The notes below the pieces were generated by a model, which was not told the DNA's origin, made no database searches, and was given only the letters and a program-made list of their open reading frames with translations. DNA of 36,590 nt from JBBQWT01 sp038210375. Lineage in GTDB: Bacteria; Acidobacteriota; Terriglobia; Terriglobales; Acidobacteriaceae. Within the stretch, counting starts at the first letter, position 1. Every line of letters starts with the position of its first letter. Location of the stretch: assembly GCA_038210375.1 (NCBI GenBank), contig JBBQWT010000029.1:1-36590 (forward strand), read 5' to 3'. Of this stretch, positions 13,879-22,317 are shown one piece after another. The translations under genes were made by a program, and so were the position numbers.

Positions 13879-13981
13879 ATCGATAGGGGGAGATGTGTTG
13901 AAGAGAATATTGTCGTGGTTCGATGAACCATCGCACTGAAAGGGGAGATTGTTGCAGAAGGCACGGTGAACTTCGCCGCCC

Positions 13982-14851
13982 TTATTTCCCCTCGCTCCCC
14001 ATGCCAGCCAAACCCTCCAGCACCTTGATGGTGGCGGCGTAATCCTTGTCGCGATCGGCGTGGGCCTGTTTGTAAATCTCTTCCACGGTTTCCAGCGCCG
14101 GCAGCTTTACTTGTGATTGTTCGGCTGCCTCCAGCATCAGCTTGATGTCTTTTTCCATCAGCCGCAGGGGGAAATTGGGGGTGAAGTCCCGGCCCAGGAC
14201 GAACGGGGCCTTGTATTCGATCACGCCGGAACGCACCATCGACGACTGGATCAGGGGCACCAGCGCTTCCGCGTCCACACCCAGTCTCCTGGCCAGGGTC
14301 AGGGCCTCGGCGAAGCCTTCGTAGGTGAGAGCGATGATGAGGTTCATCGCCAGCTTGGCGGAAAGACCCATGCCGTTGCCGCCCATCCTGGTTACCTGCT
14401 TGCCCATCGCGGAAAACAGCGGCTGCAGGCGCTCGATGATTTCTTCTTCGCCGCCCACTATGAAGATCAACTGGCCCGAGGCGGCGGCCACCTTGGAGCC
14501 GGTCATGGGAGCATCGACGAAGCTGGCGCCTTTTTCCCCCACCCGCGCCGCAAACTCACGGCTGGCCACCGGCGAGATGGTGCTCGAATCCGCGATGGTC
14601 ATTCCCGGCCGCAGCGAAGCTTCCACGCCTTGGTCGCCGAACAACACCTCGCGCACCGCCTTGGTATCGGATACGCAAATCCACACAACTTCGGCGCCAG
14701 CGGCGGCGGCGCGCGGGCTGTCGGCGGCATGCGCTCCATCCGGCGGGGCTTTGGGGGTGCGGTTCCACACCGTCACCTCGTGGCCGGCTTTGACCAGGTT
14801 GGCGGCCATTCCGCTGCCCATGATCCCCAGGCCCAGGTACGCGACTTTCAT
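13982..14851 (-). CDS. Beta-hydroxyacid dehydrogenase, glyoxylate/succinic semialdehyde reductase type
   Basis: NAD(P)H-dependent reductase of 289 aa. The Rossmann motif is GLGIMGSGMA (residues 7-16), and N30-R31-T32 after the second strand suggests NADPH preference. The substrate motif DAPMTGSK (113-120) matches the GSK form seen in glyoxylate/succinic semialdehyde reductases rather than the SGG form of 3-hydroxyisobutyrate dehydrogenases. The catalytic Lys166 and Asn170 lie in GLSAKLAMN. Its ATG overlaps the stop of the upstream MBL-fold gene by 4 bp. Proximity to glycerate 2-kinase and glcDEF makes reduction of glyoxylate or tartronate semialdehyde plausible; the exact substrate is not proven. 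Confidence 0.88.
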   Translation of the reverse strand: MKVAYLGLGIMGSGMAANLVKAGHEVTVWNRTPKAPPDGAHAADSPRAAAAGAEVVWICVSDTKAVREVLFGDQGVEASLRPGMTIADSSTISPVASREFAARVGEKGASFVDAPMTGSKVAAASGQLIFIVGGEEEIIERLQPLFSAMGKQVTRMGGNGMGLSAKLAMNLIIALTYEGFAEALTLARRLGVDAEALVPLIQSSMVRSGVIEYKAPFVLGRDFTPNFPLRLMEKDIKLMLEAAEQSQVKLPALETVEEIYKQAHADRDKDYAATIKVLEGLAGMGSEGK

Positions 14852-15756
14852 GCGGGCTCCTTGGCTTGCGGTGGAAAGACCCGGGTCACTCCTTCGTCTA
14901 AAACCAGGACGCGGTCAGCAATCCCACCCTTGCGCGCCCCTTTCAGCAGCCGCTCCACCGGCTCGGCGGATGGTTCCTGCGACAGGCGAAACGTCCCATA
15001 ATGCATGGGAATCATCCAGCGTGAGCCCAGATCATGAAATCCGCGCAAGGCGTCTTCGGGACTGGTGTGCACGTTGCGGAATGTAGGCGGATCGTAGGCG
15101 CCGATGGGCAGCAGGGCGATATCGGGCTTCAGGCGGCGCCCGATTTCCTTGAAGCCATCGAAATAGGCGGTGTCGCCGGCATGATATACGCAGTTGCTGC
15201 CATCGCGAATCACGAAACCGCCAAAGCCGCGCTGCGAATCTTTGAGCACCCGCGCTCCCCAGTGGCGGGAAGGCACATGGATGATCGACAGCCCGTCCTC
15301 GTCGAAGGATTCCCACCAGTCCAGCTCGATCACGCGGCTGAAGCCCAGGTCCGCGACCAGGTCGCCCACTTCATTGGGGACGATCACCACCGGGGCGTGA
15401 CCGCGCAGCTTGCGAGTCAGGTCGGCGATCTTGCGCAGCGACGGGCGGTGCAGATGGTCGAAGTGCGCGTGGGTCACCAGCAGAAAATCGATGGGTGGCA
15501 GGTCTTGCATGCGCATGCCGGGGCTGCGCAGGCGCTTGAGCAGAAAGAGCCAGCGCGCAAAATTAGGATCGACCACGATATTGCGCTGGCTCATCTGCAC
15601 AAAGAAGCCGGAGTGTCCGATGAACGTAAGCGCGGTTTCATTCTGACCGGCGAGCACCGGCTTGAGCGGTTGGCCGGTGCGCTTGGTGATCACGGAGTGG
15701 CTGACGATGCGGGTGAGCTGGCGGGCTTTGCTGGTTGCTTTCTTCTTTTTTACCAT
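14848..15756 (-). CDS. Metallo-beta-lactamase-fold hydrolase (NAPE-PLD/UlaG-like)
   Basis: Cytoplasmic metal-dependent hydrolase of 302 aa. The metal motif is THAHFDHLHRPS, followed by the second-site segment YHAGDTAYFDGF and the C-terminal MPMHYGTF. The N-terminal FIGHSGFFVQMSQRNIVVDP motif is typical of the NAPE-PLD/UlaG-like branch. The substrate is unknown. The start at ATG 15756 (MVKKKKATSK) was chosen over the TTG at 15780, which has no ribosome site. The basic N-terminus is not a signal peptide. It overlaps the reductase gene by 4 bp, so the two are co-translated. It is separated from glycerate kinase by 118 bp that contain three short repeats. Confidence 0.88.
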   Translation of the reverse strand: MVKKKKATSKARQLTRIVSHSVITKRTGQPLKPVLAGQNETALTFIGHSGFFVQMSQRNIVVDPNFARWLFLLKRLRSPGMRMQDLPPIDFLLVTHAHFDHLHRPSLRKIADLTRKLRGHAPVVIVPNEVGDLVADLGFSRVIELDWWESFDEDGLSIIHVPSRHWGARVLKDSQRGFGGFVIRDGSNCVYHAGDTAYFDGFKEIGRRLKPDIALLPIGAYDPPTFRNVHTSPEDALRGFHDLGSRWMIPMHYGTFRLSQEPSAEPVERLLKGARKGGIADRVLVLDEGVTRVFPPQAKEPA

Positions 15757-15821
15757 CCGGGGCCTGGTTAATAGTAACAAGTCAGATGAATTTGCCGGAC
15801 CTGGGGTTAGCTTAAAAGGTG

Positions 15822-15859
15822 TTCGCTCAAGGCGTTCGCTTAAGAAGCATTCGCTTGAA
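15822..15859. promoter_or_regulatory. Three tandem TTCGCTYRAR repeats upstream of the MBL-fold gene
   Basis: TTCGCTCAAG (15822-15831), TTCGCTTAAG (15835-15844) and TTCGCTTGAA (15850-15859) repeat at 13- and 15-bp spacing. They lie between the glycerate kinase stop (15875) and the MBL-fold gene start (15756). Such iterons could be binding sites for a regulator of the downstream MBL-reductase pair, or a slipped-strand duplication. Confidence 0.45.
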
Positions 15860-15874
15860 TATCTCCGAAACCGG

Positions 15875-17266
15875 TTACCACGCCAGAAGAATTCTCAAAT
15901 CCCTGATGTTATTACCGGTGGGGCCGGTGATCACGCTATCGCCCAATGGATGAAAGAGGTTGTAGGCGTTGAACGCGGCCAGGGCTGCTTCCGGGTGAAG
16001 ATCGAGGTCCGCGGCGCGCTGCATGGTAATACCATCGGCGATGGCGCCCGCCGCGGCGCTGTTGCCGTCGATTCCGTCGCTGCCCGCGCTCAAAAAGCAG
16101 ATGTTTTCGCCGGCGATCTGTGACGCCGCATACAGCGCCATCTGCTGGTTGCGGCCGCCGGTCCCGGGGTTCCCGGCCACGGGGACGCTCACTTCGCCGG
16201 CGGAAATTACGCACGCCGGCGTCCCTTCGGCGGCATGCTCGCGCAGTCGCTTGAGCAGGTGCGCGGTTGCCGCCTGGTAATCCCAGTCATCGCACTGGTG
16301 GTCGATGATCGTCCTGAAACCCATCTCGGTGGCCTTGGCGGCGGCGGCCGCTTCGGCGTCACCGCTGGCGAGAATGGTCCACCAGCGGGAGCGCTGAAAT
16401 ATGGGGTCGTTTTTCCTGGGAGTCTCTTCGAGCGCACGGCGCTGGAACAACTCCCGCACCGGCGCCGGTAATTTCTCCACCAGGCGGTACCGCGCGGCGA
16501 TGGAGTGGCAGTCTTCAACGGTCGTGGAGTCGGGCATGGTGGGTCCCGACGCCAATGCGTCGCTGCCGGCGTCATCAGCGGATGCGGCCGGCACATCCGA
16601 GACCATGATCGAAACCTGATGAGCGCCGCCGGCGGCCGCCGCCATGCGGCCTCCTTTGACCGCCGAGAGGTGCTTGCGAATGGCGTTGATCTCGGCGATA
16701 GGCGCGCCCGAATGCACCAGCACGCGATAGGTGGCTATAAGGTCTTGCAGTTGGATTTCGGGATCGATGGGCGTCTCCACCGACGCCGAGGCCCCGCCGC
16801 TGATGAGAAAAATCACCAGCGAATCGGCGTCCAAAGTGTGCAGAGACTTCAAGATCGCGCCGGCTGCGGTCATCGAGCCGGCGGTGGGCAGCGGGTGTCC
16901 GCCGGAAAAATAACGAAATCCGGGCAGCATGGGCGTGGAACCAGCGCCGCGATCGCCGCCGGCTTCGATACTGGTCTGAACGTTGGATTCAACGCTGGCC
17001 TCAACCCCGGCCACAATGCCGCCGACCAGACTTCCGGTTTGGCCGGATAGAGCGGCCGCCATGGTGTGCGCGGCCTTGCCCATCGAAATTGCCATTACCT
17101 TGCGGTAATTCGCCAGGTTAAAAAGATCGTCGGCCACCCGCAAAACCCCGCGCGAGTATTCCACGTTGCGCGCGAAGGCCTGTGCGACGCTGGCGGTTTG
17201 CATCGCGTAGTCCCATATCTGTCTGGCGCTGTGCCGCATGCCCGGGGCCTGGGATGAGTCGGTCAT
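15875..17266 (-). CDS. Glycerate 2-kinase (DUF4147/MOFRL family)
   Basis: 463-aa kinase that converts D-glycerate to 2-phosphoglycerate. The N-terminal DUF4147 domain includes VMAISMGKAAHTMA, YFSGGHPLPTAGS, LVIFLISGGASASVETP and AIRKHLSAVKGGRMA. The C-terminal MOFRL domain includes GTGGRNQQMALYAASQIAGE and LSAGSDGIDGNSAAAGAIAD. It is longer than many relatives owing to an Ala/Gly/Ser-rich insertion at about residues 83-110 (VEASVESNVQTSIEAGG). MOFRL proteins were sometimes labelled hydroxypyruvate reductase; the kinase reading is now better supported for the family. It starts 2 bp after the alpha/beta hydrolase gene. With GlcDEF it suggests glycolate salvage. Confidence 0.92.
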   Translation of the reverse strand: MTDSSQAPGMRHSARQIWDYAMQTASVAQAFARNVEYSRGVLRVADDLFNLANYRKVMAISMGKAAHTMAAALSGQTGSLVGGIVAGVEASVESNVQTSIEAGGDRGAGSTPMLPGFRYFSGGHPLPTAGSMTAAGAILKSLHTLDADSLVIFLISGGASASVETPIDPEIQLQDLIATYRVLVHSGAPIAEINAIRKHLSAVKGGRMAAAAGGAHQVSIMVSDVPAASADDAGSDALASGPTMPDSTTVEDCHSIAARYRLVEKLPAPVRELFQRRALEETPRKNDPIFQRSRWWTILASGDAEAAAAAKATEMGFRTIIDHQCDDWDYQAATAHLLKRLREHAAEGTPACVISAGEVSVPVAGNPGTGGRNQQMALYAASQIAGENICFLSAGSDGIDGNSAAAGAIADGITMQRAADLDLHPEAALAAFNAYNLFHPLGDSVITGPTGNNIRDLRILLAW

Positions 17267-17268
17267 GG

Positions 17269-17919
17269 TCAGGAAGCTTTCACGGTGGCATTGAGCCAGG
17301 AGTCGATCTCCTGGCGCAACTGCTCCAGTTTTCCAACGAAAAAATGGTCCGCGCCCTCGATCACCACCAGATGTTTGGGCGGCGCCGCGCCGGCCACGAT
17401 GCTTCGCAGCTCGGGCTCCGGACTGAAGTGGTCACGCGATCCGCTGATGAACAGCTTGGGCATGGTGCATGTCTTGAGGAATCCGTAGGTATAGGTGCGA
17501 TGTTCGACGACCACCGGCGTCCCCAGGCTGATGCAGCCGTGAACCCGCGAATCGCCGCATGAAGCGCGCAGCACCACCGCGGCGCCGAAAGAAAATCCGG
17601 CGGAGATGATGGGCAGATGAAATTCGTTATGCAGCCAATCGAGCGCGGCGCGGGCGTCCTCCACCTCTCCCCGGCCTGCATCATGCATGCCCTGGCTGAG
17701 GCCGGCGCCGCGAAAGTTGAAACGCAGTACCGGAAAGCCGCGCGCGCTGAGCGCCTTCATGGTGTTGTACACCACCTTGTTGTGCACGGTGCCTCCGTGC
17801 AGCGGATGCGGGTGGCAGACCAGCGCGGCGTGGGCGGCATCGGCGGCGCCGGAATTGAGCAGCGCCTCCAACTGGCCTTGCGGGCCGGGAATGAAGAACG
17901 ATTTGATGTCGCCGGGCAT
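17269..17919 (-). CDS. Alpha/beta hydrolase (COG2945-like)
   Basis: 216-aa cytoplasmic serine hydrolase. The oxyanion region is CHPHPLHGGTVHNKVVY (residues 35-51), followed by LRFNFRGAGLSQG. The nucleophile elbow is GFSFGA with Ser110. The acid is in ISGSRDHFSP and the His in GADHFF near the C-terminus. The CHPHP...GG motif matches the COG2945 group of small hydrolases with no defined substrate. It is the first gene of a minus-strand group with glycerate kinase (2 bp apart), and it is divergent from the peptidase gene across only 79 bp. Confidence 0.9.
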   Translation of the reverse strand: MPGDIKSFFIPGPQGQLEALLNSGAADAAHAALVCHPHPLHGGTVHNKVVYNTMKALSARGFPVLRFNFRGAGLSQGMHDAGRGEVEDARAALDWLHNEFHLPIISAGFSFGAAVVLRASCGDSRVHGCISLGTPVVVEHRTYTYGFLKTCTMPKLFISGSRDHFSPEPELRSIVAGAAPPKHLVVIEGADHFFVGKLEQLRQEIDSWLNATVKAS

Positions 17920-17998
17920 CGCTGTTTAGTTTACCCGCAGCAGCCACCCGGCGTTCCCGGGTGCATAGCCCCGCCAGCGGTTAGAATCTTACCCAGCG

Positions 17999-19015
17999 AT
18001 GGATATTTTTAAGTTCACCCGCAAGCTGATTGATGTCGAATCGATTACCGGCAACGAAGGCGGGGTGGGCGAGTTTTTGTTTACCGCTTTGACCGAAATG
18101 GGTTTTGCCACCCGCCGCATGCCTGTGCCGCTTGCCCCCGGAGGCAGCGCGCAGCGCTTTAACGTTCTTGCCCTGCCCCCGCAGCAACCTTCTCCCGCCT
18201 TGGTTTTTTCCACCCACATGGATATCGTGCCGCCGCACATTCCATCGTCGGAAGATGCGCAGAACATCTACGGGCGCGGGGCATGCGACGCCAAGGGAAT
18301 CATCGCCGCCCAGATTGGCGCCGTGCTCAAGCTGCGCGAACAGGGCATTCTCGCCGGACTGCTCTTCGTGGTGGGAGAAGAGCGCGACAGCCAGGGAGCG
18401 GAGATCGCCAACCAGCAACCCTGCGGCTCGCGCTTCCTGATCAACGGCGAGCCCACCGAAAATTGCATGGCCATCGCATCCAAAGGCACGCTGCGGGTAC
18501 AGGTCACCGCGTCGGGAAAGATGGCGCACTCCGCTTACCCTCACCTCGGCGAATCGGCGATCGACAAGCTGGTGCAGGCTTTGAGCCGGCTGCGGGCGAT
18601 GAAACTGCCGCAGCATCCGAAATTTGGCGCAACCGACTTCAACATCGGCTCCATCGAAGGCGGCCGCGCGCCCAACGTGATTTCCGACTACGCGCGTGCC
18701 CAACTTTTGTACCGCCTGGTGGGCAGTTCCGAGCAACTGCGCGCCGATATTCTGCAGGCCGCAGACAGCCTGGCCGAGATCGAGTTCATGCTGGAGATCC
18801 CGTTCATGGAACTGGAAACCGTGGAAGGTCTGCCCACCATGATGGCCGCCTATACCACTGATATTCCCTCGCTGGGCAATTGGGGAAAGCCGGTTTTGTG
18901 CGGGCCCGGGTCGATCCATGTCGCCCATACCAACGGCGAATATATTTCACGCCAACAGCTGCATGAGGCGGTGGAAGTTTACCTGCACATCGCCCGCCAG
19001 CTGATGGCGGGCTGA
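17999..19015 (+). CDS. M20-family metallopeptidase/deacylase
   Basis: 338-aa di-metal hydrolase related to ArgE/DapE/CPG2. Visible metal and catalytic residues are His73 and Asp75 in STHMDIVPP, Asp97 in GRGACDAKG and the Glu127-Glu128 pair in VVGEERDS. The dimerisation domain lies at about 160-265 (KMAHSAYPHLGESAIDKLV). The last metal His is in SIHVAHTNGEY. The family's usual GH.D reads THMD, and GEE is followed by RDS rather than the usual G. Substrate could be an N-acyl amino acid or dipeptide; none is indicated by neighbours. No signal peptide, so cytoplasmic. The ribosome site is weak. Confidence 0.88.
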   Translation: MDIFKFTRKLIDVESITGNEGGVGEFLFTALTEMGFATRRMPVPLAPGGSAQRFNVLALPPQQPSPALVFSTHMDIVPPHIPSSEDAQNIYGRGACDAKGIIAAQIGAVLKLREQGILAGLLFVVGEERDSQGAEIANQQPCGSRFLINGEPTENCMAIASKGTLRVQVTASGKMAHSAYPHLGESAIDKLVQALSRLRAMKLPQHPKFGATDFNIGSIEGGRAPNVISDYARAQLLYRLVGSSEQLRADILQAADSLAEIEFMLEIPFMELETVEGLPTMMAAYTTDIPSLGNWGKPVLCGPGSIHVAHTNGEYISRQQLHEAVEVYLHIARQLMAG

Positions 19016-19071
19016 GATTCGTTGTTTTCAAAAGTAAATTTCGGGCGATAGCCTCAAACTAAAGGACCCCC

Positions 19072-21192
19072 ATGGATTCACCTTCCAACACCCTGCACCA
19101 GGCTACATCGGCTTACTTGCGTTCAGCCATGCACCAGCCCATCCACTGGCATGAGTGGGGGCCGGAAGTTTTTGCGCGGGCGGCGCGCGAGGACAAGCCC
19201 ATTCTGCTGGATATCGGCGCGGTGTGGTGTCACTGGTGTCACGTCATGGACCGCGAGTCGTATGAGTCGCCGGAGGTGGCCGCGCTCATCAACGAGCACT
19301 TCATCGCCATGAAAGTGGATCGCGATGAGCGGCCCGACGTGGATAGCCGCTACCAGGCGGCGGTATCGGCGATCAGCGGGCAGGGCGGGTGGCCGCTGAC
19401 CGCGTTCCTCACTTCGGACGGGCGGCCTTTTTTTGGCGGAACCTATTTCCCTCCCGACGACCGCTACGGTCGCGCCGGATTCAAATCCGTTCTCTCGGGA
19501 GTGGTGCGCGCATTTCGCGAGCGCCAGAAAGATATCGAGGAATCGGCGGCCAGCGTGGTGCGCGCCATGACCCAGGCGGAAACCTTTGCCGGACGCGCGG
19601 GCAGGATTTCCCCGCAGATCGTCGAACAGATCATGGCTTCGGCGGTGCAGACCTTCGATCCGGTAAACGGCGGCTTTGGATCGGCGCCCAAGTTCCCCCA
19701 CGCCTCGGCGGTGGATTTGATTCTCGACTTCTACGCCCGGTCCGGTGATCCCCAGCTGGAAAACGTGCTCTCCAAAACCCTTACCAGCATGGCCCAAGGC
19801 GGGGTGTACGACCATATCGGCGGCGGATTCCATCGCTACTCGGTGGATGAGCATTGGGGCGTCCCCCATTTCGAGAAGATGGCGTACGACAACTCCGAGC
19901 TGCTGAAAAACTACGTGCGCGCTTTCCAGGTGACGCGCAACCCTTACTTCGCCGAAGTGGCGCGAGACATCATCCGCTGGATGGACGCATGGCTGAGCGA
20001 TCGCGAGCACGCCGGTTTTTACGCGTCGCAGGACGCCGATATTTCATTGGACGACGACGGCGACTACTTTACCTGGACGCAGGCCGAGGCGCGGGCGGTG
20101 CTCAGCGCCGAAGAAGCGGAGATCGCGCTGGCCCACTACGGCATCGAGGAACGCGGGCCCATGCACCATAACCCATACAAAAACGTCCTGCACATAGCCG
20201 AGCCGGCGGCCCAGATCGCGTCGCGGACGCAGCGTCCGGTGGCCGAAGTGGAGGCCATCTTGCGCCGGGCCAAAGACAAGTTGTACGCCGAACGCGGGCG
20301 CCGCCCGCTTCCCTTCATCGATCAGACGGTGTACGCCGGTTGGAATGCGATGTGCATCTCCGCATATCTTGAGGCCGGCAGAGTATTGGGTTTGGATGAG
20401 GCGCGGACCTTTGGGTTGCGCTCCCTCGACCGCATCCTGTCCCAAGCCTGGGACAAGGCTGTGGGCCTGGCCCATGTGGCCGCCGCGGCACGAGCAGAAA
20501 CTACGCGGAGAGTGCGGGGCGTGCTCGACGATTACGCGCTGCTGGCAATCGCCTGCCTCGACGCCTACGAGAGCACCGCCGCCCTCGCCTACTTCAAGTT
20601 TGCCCAGGAGATCGTTGATGCCATGGTGGCGCGCTTCTTCGATGACACGGCCGGCGGATTTTTCGATGTCGAGCAAAATACCGTGGAATTGATCGGGGTA
20701 CTGAACACTCCGCGTAAAGCGTTGCAGGATTCGCCGACTCCGGCGGGAAATCCGGCGGCCGCCATTGCCCTGATGCGATTGTTCTTTCTCACCCACGACG
20801 AAAGCTACCGGCAGAAAGCCGAGACGACACTCAACGCCTTTGCCGGGGTGGCGGGACAGTATGGCATGTTTGCCGGAACCTACGGCATCGCGCTGGTCCT
20901 CTACCTGAACCCGCCGGTGCAGGTGATCGTGAGCGGAGACGGCGAAGCCGGCGACGCATTGTACCGGGCGGCGGTAGCGCCATTTGCATTAAACAAATCG
21001 GTGGTAAGGCTCCGCGCCGGTGAAGGCGTGGCGCAAAATCTGCCGCCCACCCTGGCGGAAACCATTCCACTTCTGCCCGCCGTGGCCGGCAAAGAAGCGG
21101 TCGCGGTGGTGTGCGCGGGGTTTGCCTGCCGTCCGCCAGTGCACTCTCCCCAGGAGCTGGCCAAAACTCTGGAGGCTGTGCTGCATGCCTGA
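19072..21192 (+). CDS. Thioredoxin-fold DUF255/YyaL protein
   Basis: 706 aa, the usual size of the YyaL/SPATA20 family. The N-terminal thioredoxin-like domain (about residues 5-165) has the signature HWHEWGPEVFARA and the redox-like motif VWCHWCHVM (Cys53 and Cys56). An (alpha/alpha)6-barrel resembling N-acylglucosamine epimerase/glycoside hydrolase folds follows (about 180-690; GGVYDHIGGGFHRYSVDEHW, HFEKMAYDN, YAGWNAMCISAYLEAGRVLG). Biochemical function is unsettled. AAAGGA lies about 7 nt before the ATG. It starts 56 bp after the peptidase gene in the same direction. Cytoplasmic, no signal peptide. Confidence 0.93.
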   Translation: MDSPSNTLHQATSAYLRSAMHQPIHWHEWGPEVFARAAREDKPILLDIGAVWCHWCHVMDRESYESPEVAALINEHFIAMKVDRDERPDVDSRYQAAVSAISGQGGWPLTAFLTSDGRPFFGGTYFPPDDRYGRAGFKSVLSGVVRAFRERQKDIEESAASVVRAMTQAETFAGRAGRISPQIVEQIMASAVQTFDPVNGGFGSAPKFPHASAVDLILDFYARSGDPQLENVLSKTLTSMAQGGVYDHIGGGFHRYSVDEHWGVPHFEKMAYDNSELLKNYVRAFQVTRNPYFAEVARDIIRWMDAWLSDREHAGFYASQDADISLDDDGDYFTWTQAEARAVLSAEEAEIALAHYGIEERGPMHHNPYKNVLHIAEPAAQIASRTQRPVAEVEAILRRAKDKLYAERGRRPLPFIDQTVYAGWNAMCISAYLEAGRVLGLDEARTFGLRSLDRILSQAWDKAVGLAHVAAAARAETTRRVRGVLDDYALLAIACLDAYESTAALAYFKFAQEIVDAMVARFFDDTAGGFFDVEQNTVELIGVLNTPRKALQDSPTPAGNPAAAIALMRLFFLTHDESYRQKAETTLNAFAGVAGQYGMFAGTYGIALVLYLNPPVQVIVSGDGEAGDALYRAAVAPFALNKSVVRLRAGEGVAQNLPPTLAETIPLLPAVAGKEAVAVVCAGFACRPPVHSPQELAKTLEAVLHA

Positions 21193-21289
21193 CCAGCGAG
21201 GCGTTACACTTGAGAAAAGCCGGGAAATTCGAGGGTCCGGGAACGATCGAGGCGGACCGCTCCAATCACTGCATTCATGGGGAGGTTTT

Positions 21290-22285
21290 ATGAGACGGGG
21301 CGCACTTTTTATAGCGTTGGCACTCTTTTTGACCGGATTCGCCCACGCAGAGACGTTTCGCGAAGTCCTGAAAAACTATGGCATTCCTCTCACCGCGTTC
21401 AGCGAGCCGGAGCTCGAAGCCAATGTGGCATCCGGACGGTCCGCTGAAATCGGCACTACCATCGCCCTGGTTTATCCCACTACGGGCGAGACTGCGAAGC
21501 TGAGGCCTCCGTTCCACGTTGTTCTTTTCGACCGGACCAGCAAGAAACTTGCCCGGCGTCTGATTTTTTCAACCGCGCGGGCTTCCGACCCGCAGGCGGA
21601 GGTTTCCGGAATTTGTTTTGGAGCAGTCATGGGCCTTTCCGAGCAGGATGGCGACGTGCTGTTCACCACCCGCATCAATCCTTCGGCGGGATGTACGGTG
21701 GTGCTCAACTCCGAGCTCTGGGTCAGCCAGGTAGTGATGGGATGGCCGCTGGCACAGCTCGACGACAGCCGCGTTTTGATGGAAGAGAACATGGTGCACT
21801 CGCATGCCATTCATTCCGCGCGCCTGGAAATGCTGGACCTGATGAACGGAGGGGTTACCGAGGTGTATCCGCCGGTGGAAGACGCACTGCGCCTGAAGTT
21901 TTCCGCCGACCTCGAAAAGCATGTTGCCGCTGATCCTTCGTGCGCGGCGTGCGATCCCAAGCATTTTGAAGAGGAAGTTCCCGGCCCGGTCTTCGTAAAC
22001 GATACCGGTTCGCGGTTCGGGTTCATCTCCGTCTTCGATCCCAAACACTTTGGGGCCGAGGCGGAGCATGACATCGGCAGGCGCTTTGTAATGTACGTTT
22101 ACCAGCGCCGGCCTGACGGTTGGGGCTTCTGCCAGCAGGAGGTGGCCGACCTGGAGCTGAAGGCGGTCATGGGCCAGATACAGAACGACCTGGACGGGGT
22201 GGCGCAGCGGTGTACCGACGTGCACCCGGTAAAGGTGGCAGAGGTGAAGTCCGCTTTTTCCAAATACGAGAAACGCAAGCAGTAG
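21290..22285 (+). CDS. Exported protein of unknown function
   Basis: 331 aa with a clear signal peptide (MRRGALFIALALFLTGFAHA, then ETFREVL). The mature region holds no family I recognise. It has segments such as TIALVYPTTGETAKLRPPFH, HSHAIHSARLEMLDLMNGGV and EVYPPVEDALRLKFS, and a DPSCAACDPKHFEE motif with a CxxC pair at about 221-224. The CxxC could be a disulfide or metal site. GGGGAGG stands 4 nt before the ATG, which fixes this start over upstream in-frame codons that lie inside the YyaL gene. The final codons and stop lie inside a hairpin shared with the convergent glcF gene. Confidence 0.78.
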   Translation: MRRGALFIALALFLTGFAHAETFREVLKNYGIPLTAFSEPELEANVASGRSAEIGTTIALVYPTTGETAKLRPPFHVVLFDRTSKKLARRLIFSTARASDPQAEVSGICFGAVMGLSEQDGDVLFTTRINPSAGCTVVLNSELWVSQVVMGWPLAQLDDSRVLMEENMVHSHAIHSARLEMLDLMNGGVTEVYPPVEDALRLKFSADLEKHVAADPSCAACDPKHFEEEVPGPVFVNDTGSRFGFISVFDPKHFGAEAEHDIGRRFVMYVYQRRPDGWGFCQQEVADLELKAVMGQIQNDLDGVAQRCTDVHPVKVAEVKSAFSKYEKRKQ

Positions 22286-22317
22286 CCTGGGCTGAGTACA
22301 ACCGGCCGGCTACTTTT
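22281..22317. terminator. Convergent terminator overlapping both stop codons
   Basis: AGTAGCC (22281-22287) and GGCTACT (22308-22314) form a 7-bp stem with a 20-nt loop followed on the plus strand by TTT. The stop codon of the exported-protein gene (22283-22285) and the glcF stop (22310-22312) lie in opposite arms. It is likely to end transcription from the left and possibly from the right. Confidence 0.5.

Noticed and set aside
16505..17050. Plus-strand 181-codon frame opposite glycerate kinase
   Set aside because: Shadow frame with skewed Gly/Arg/His composition; the minus strand encodes a recognised enzyme.
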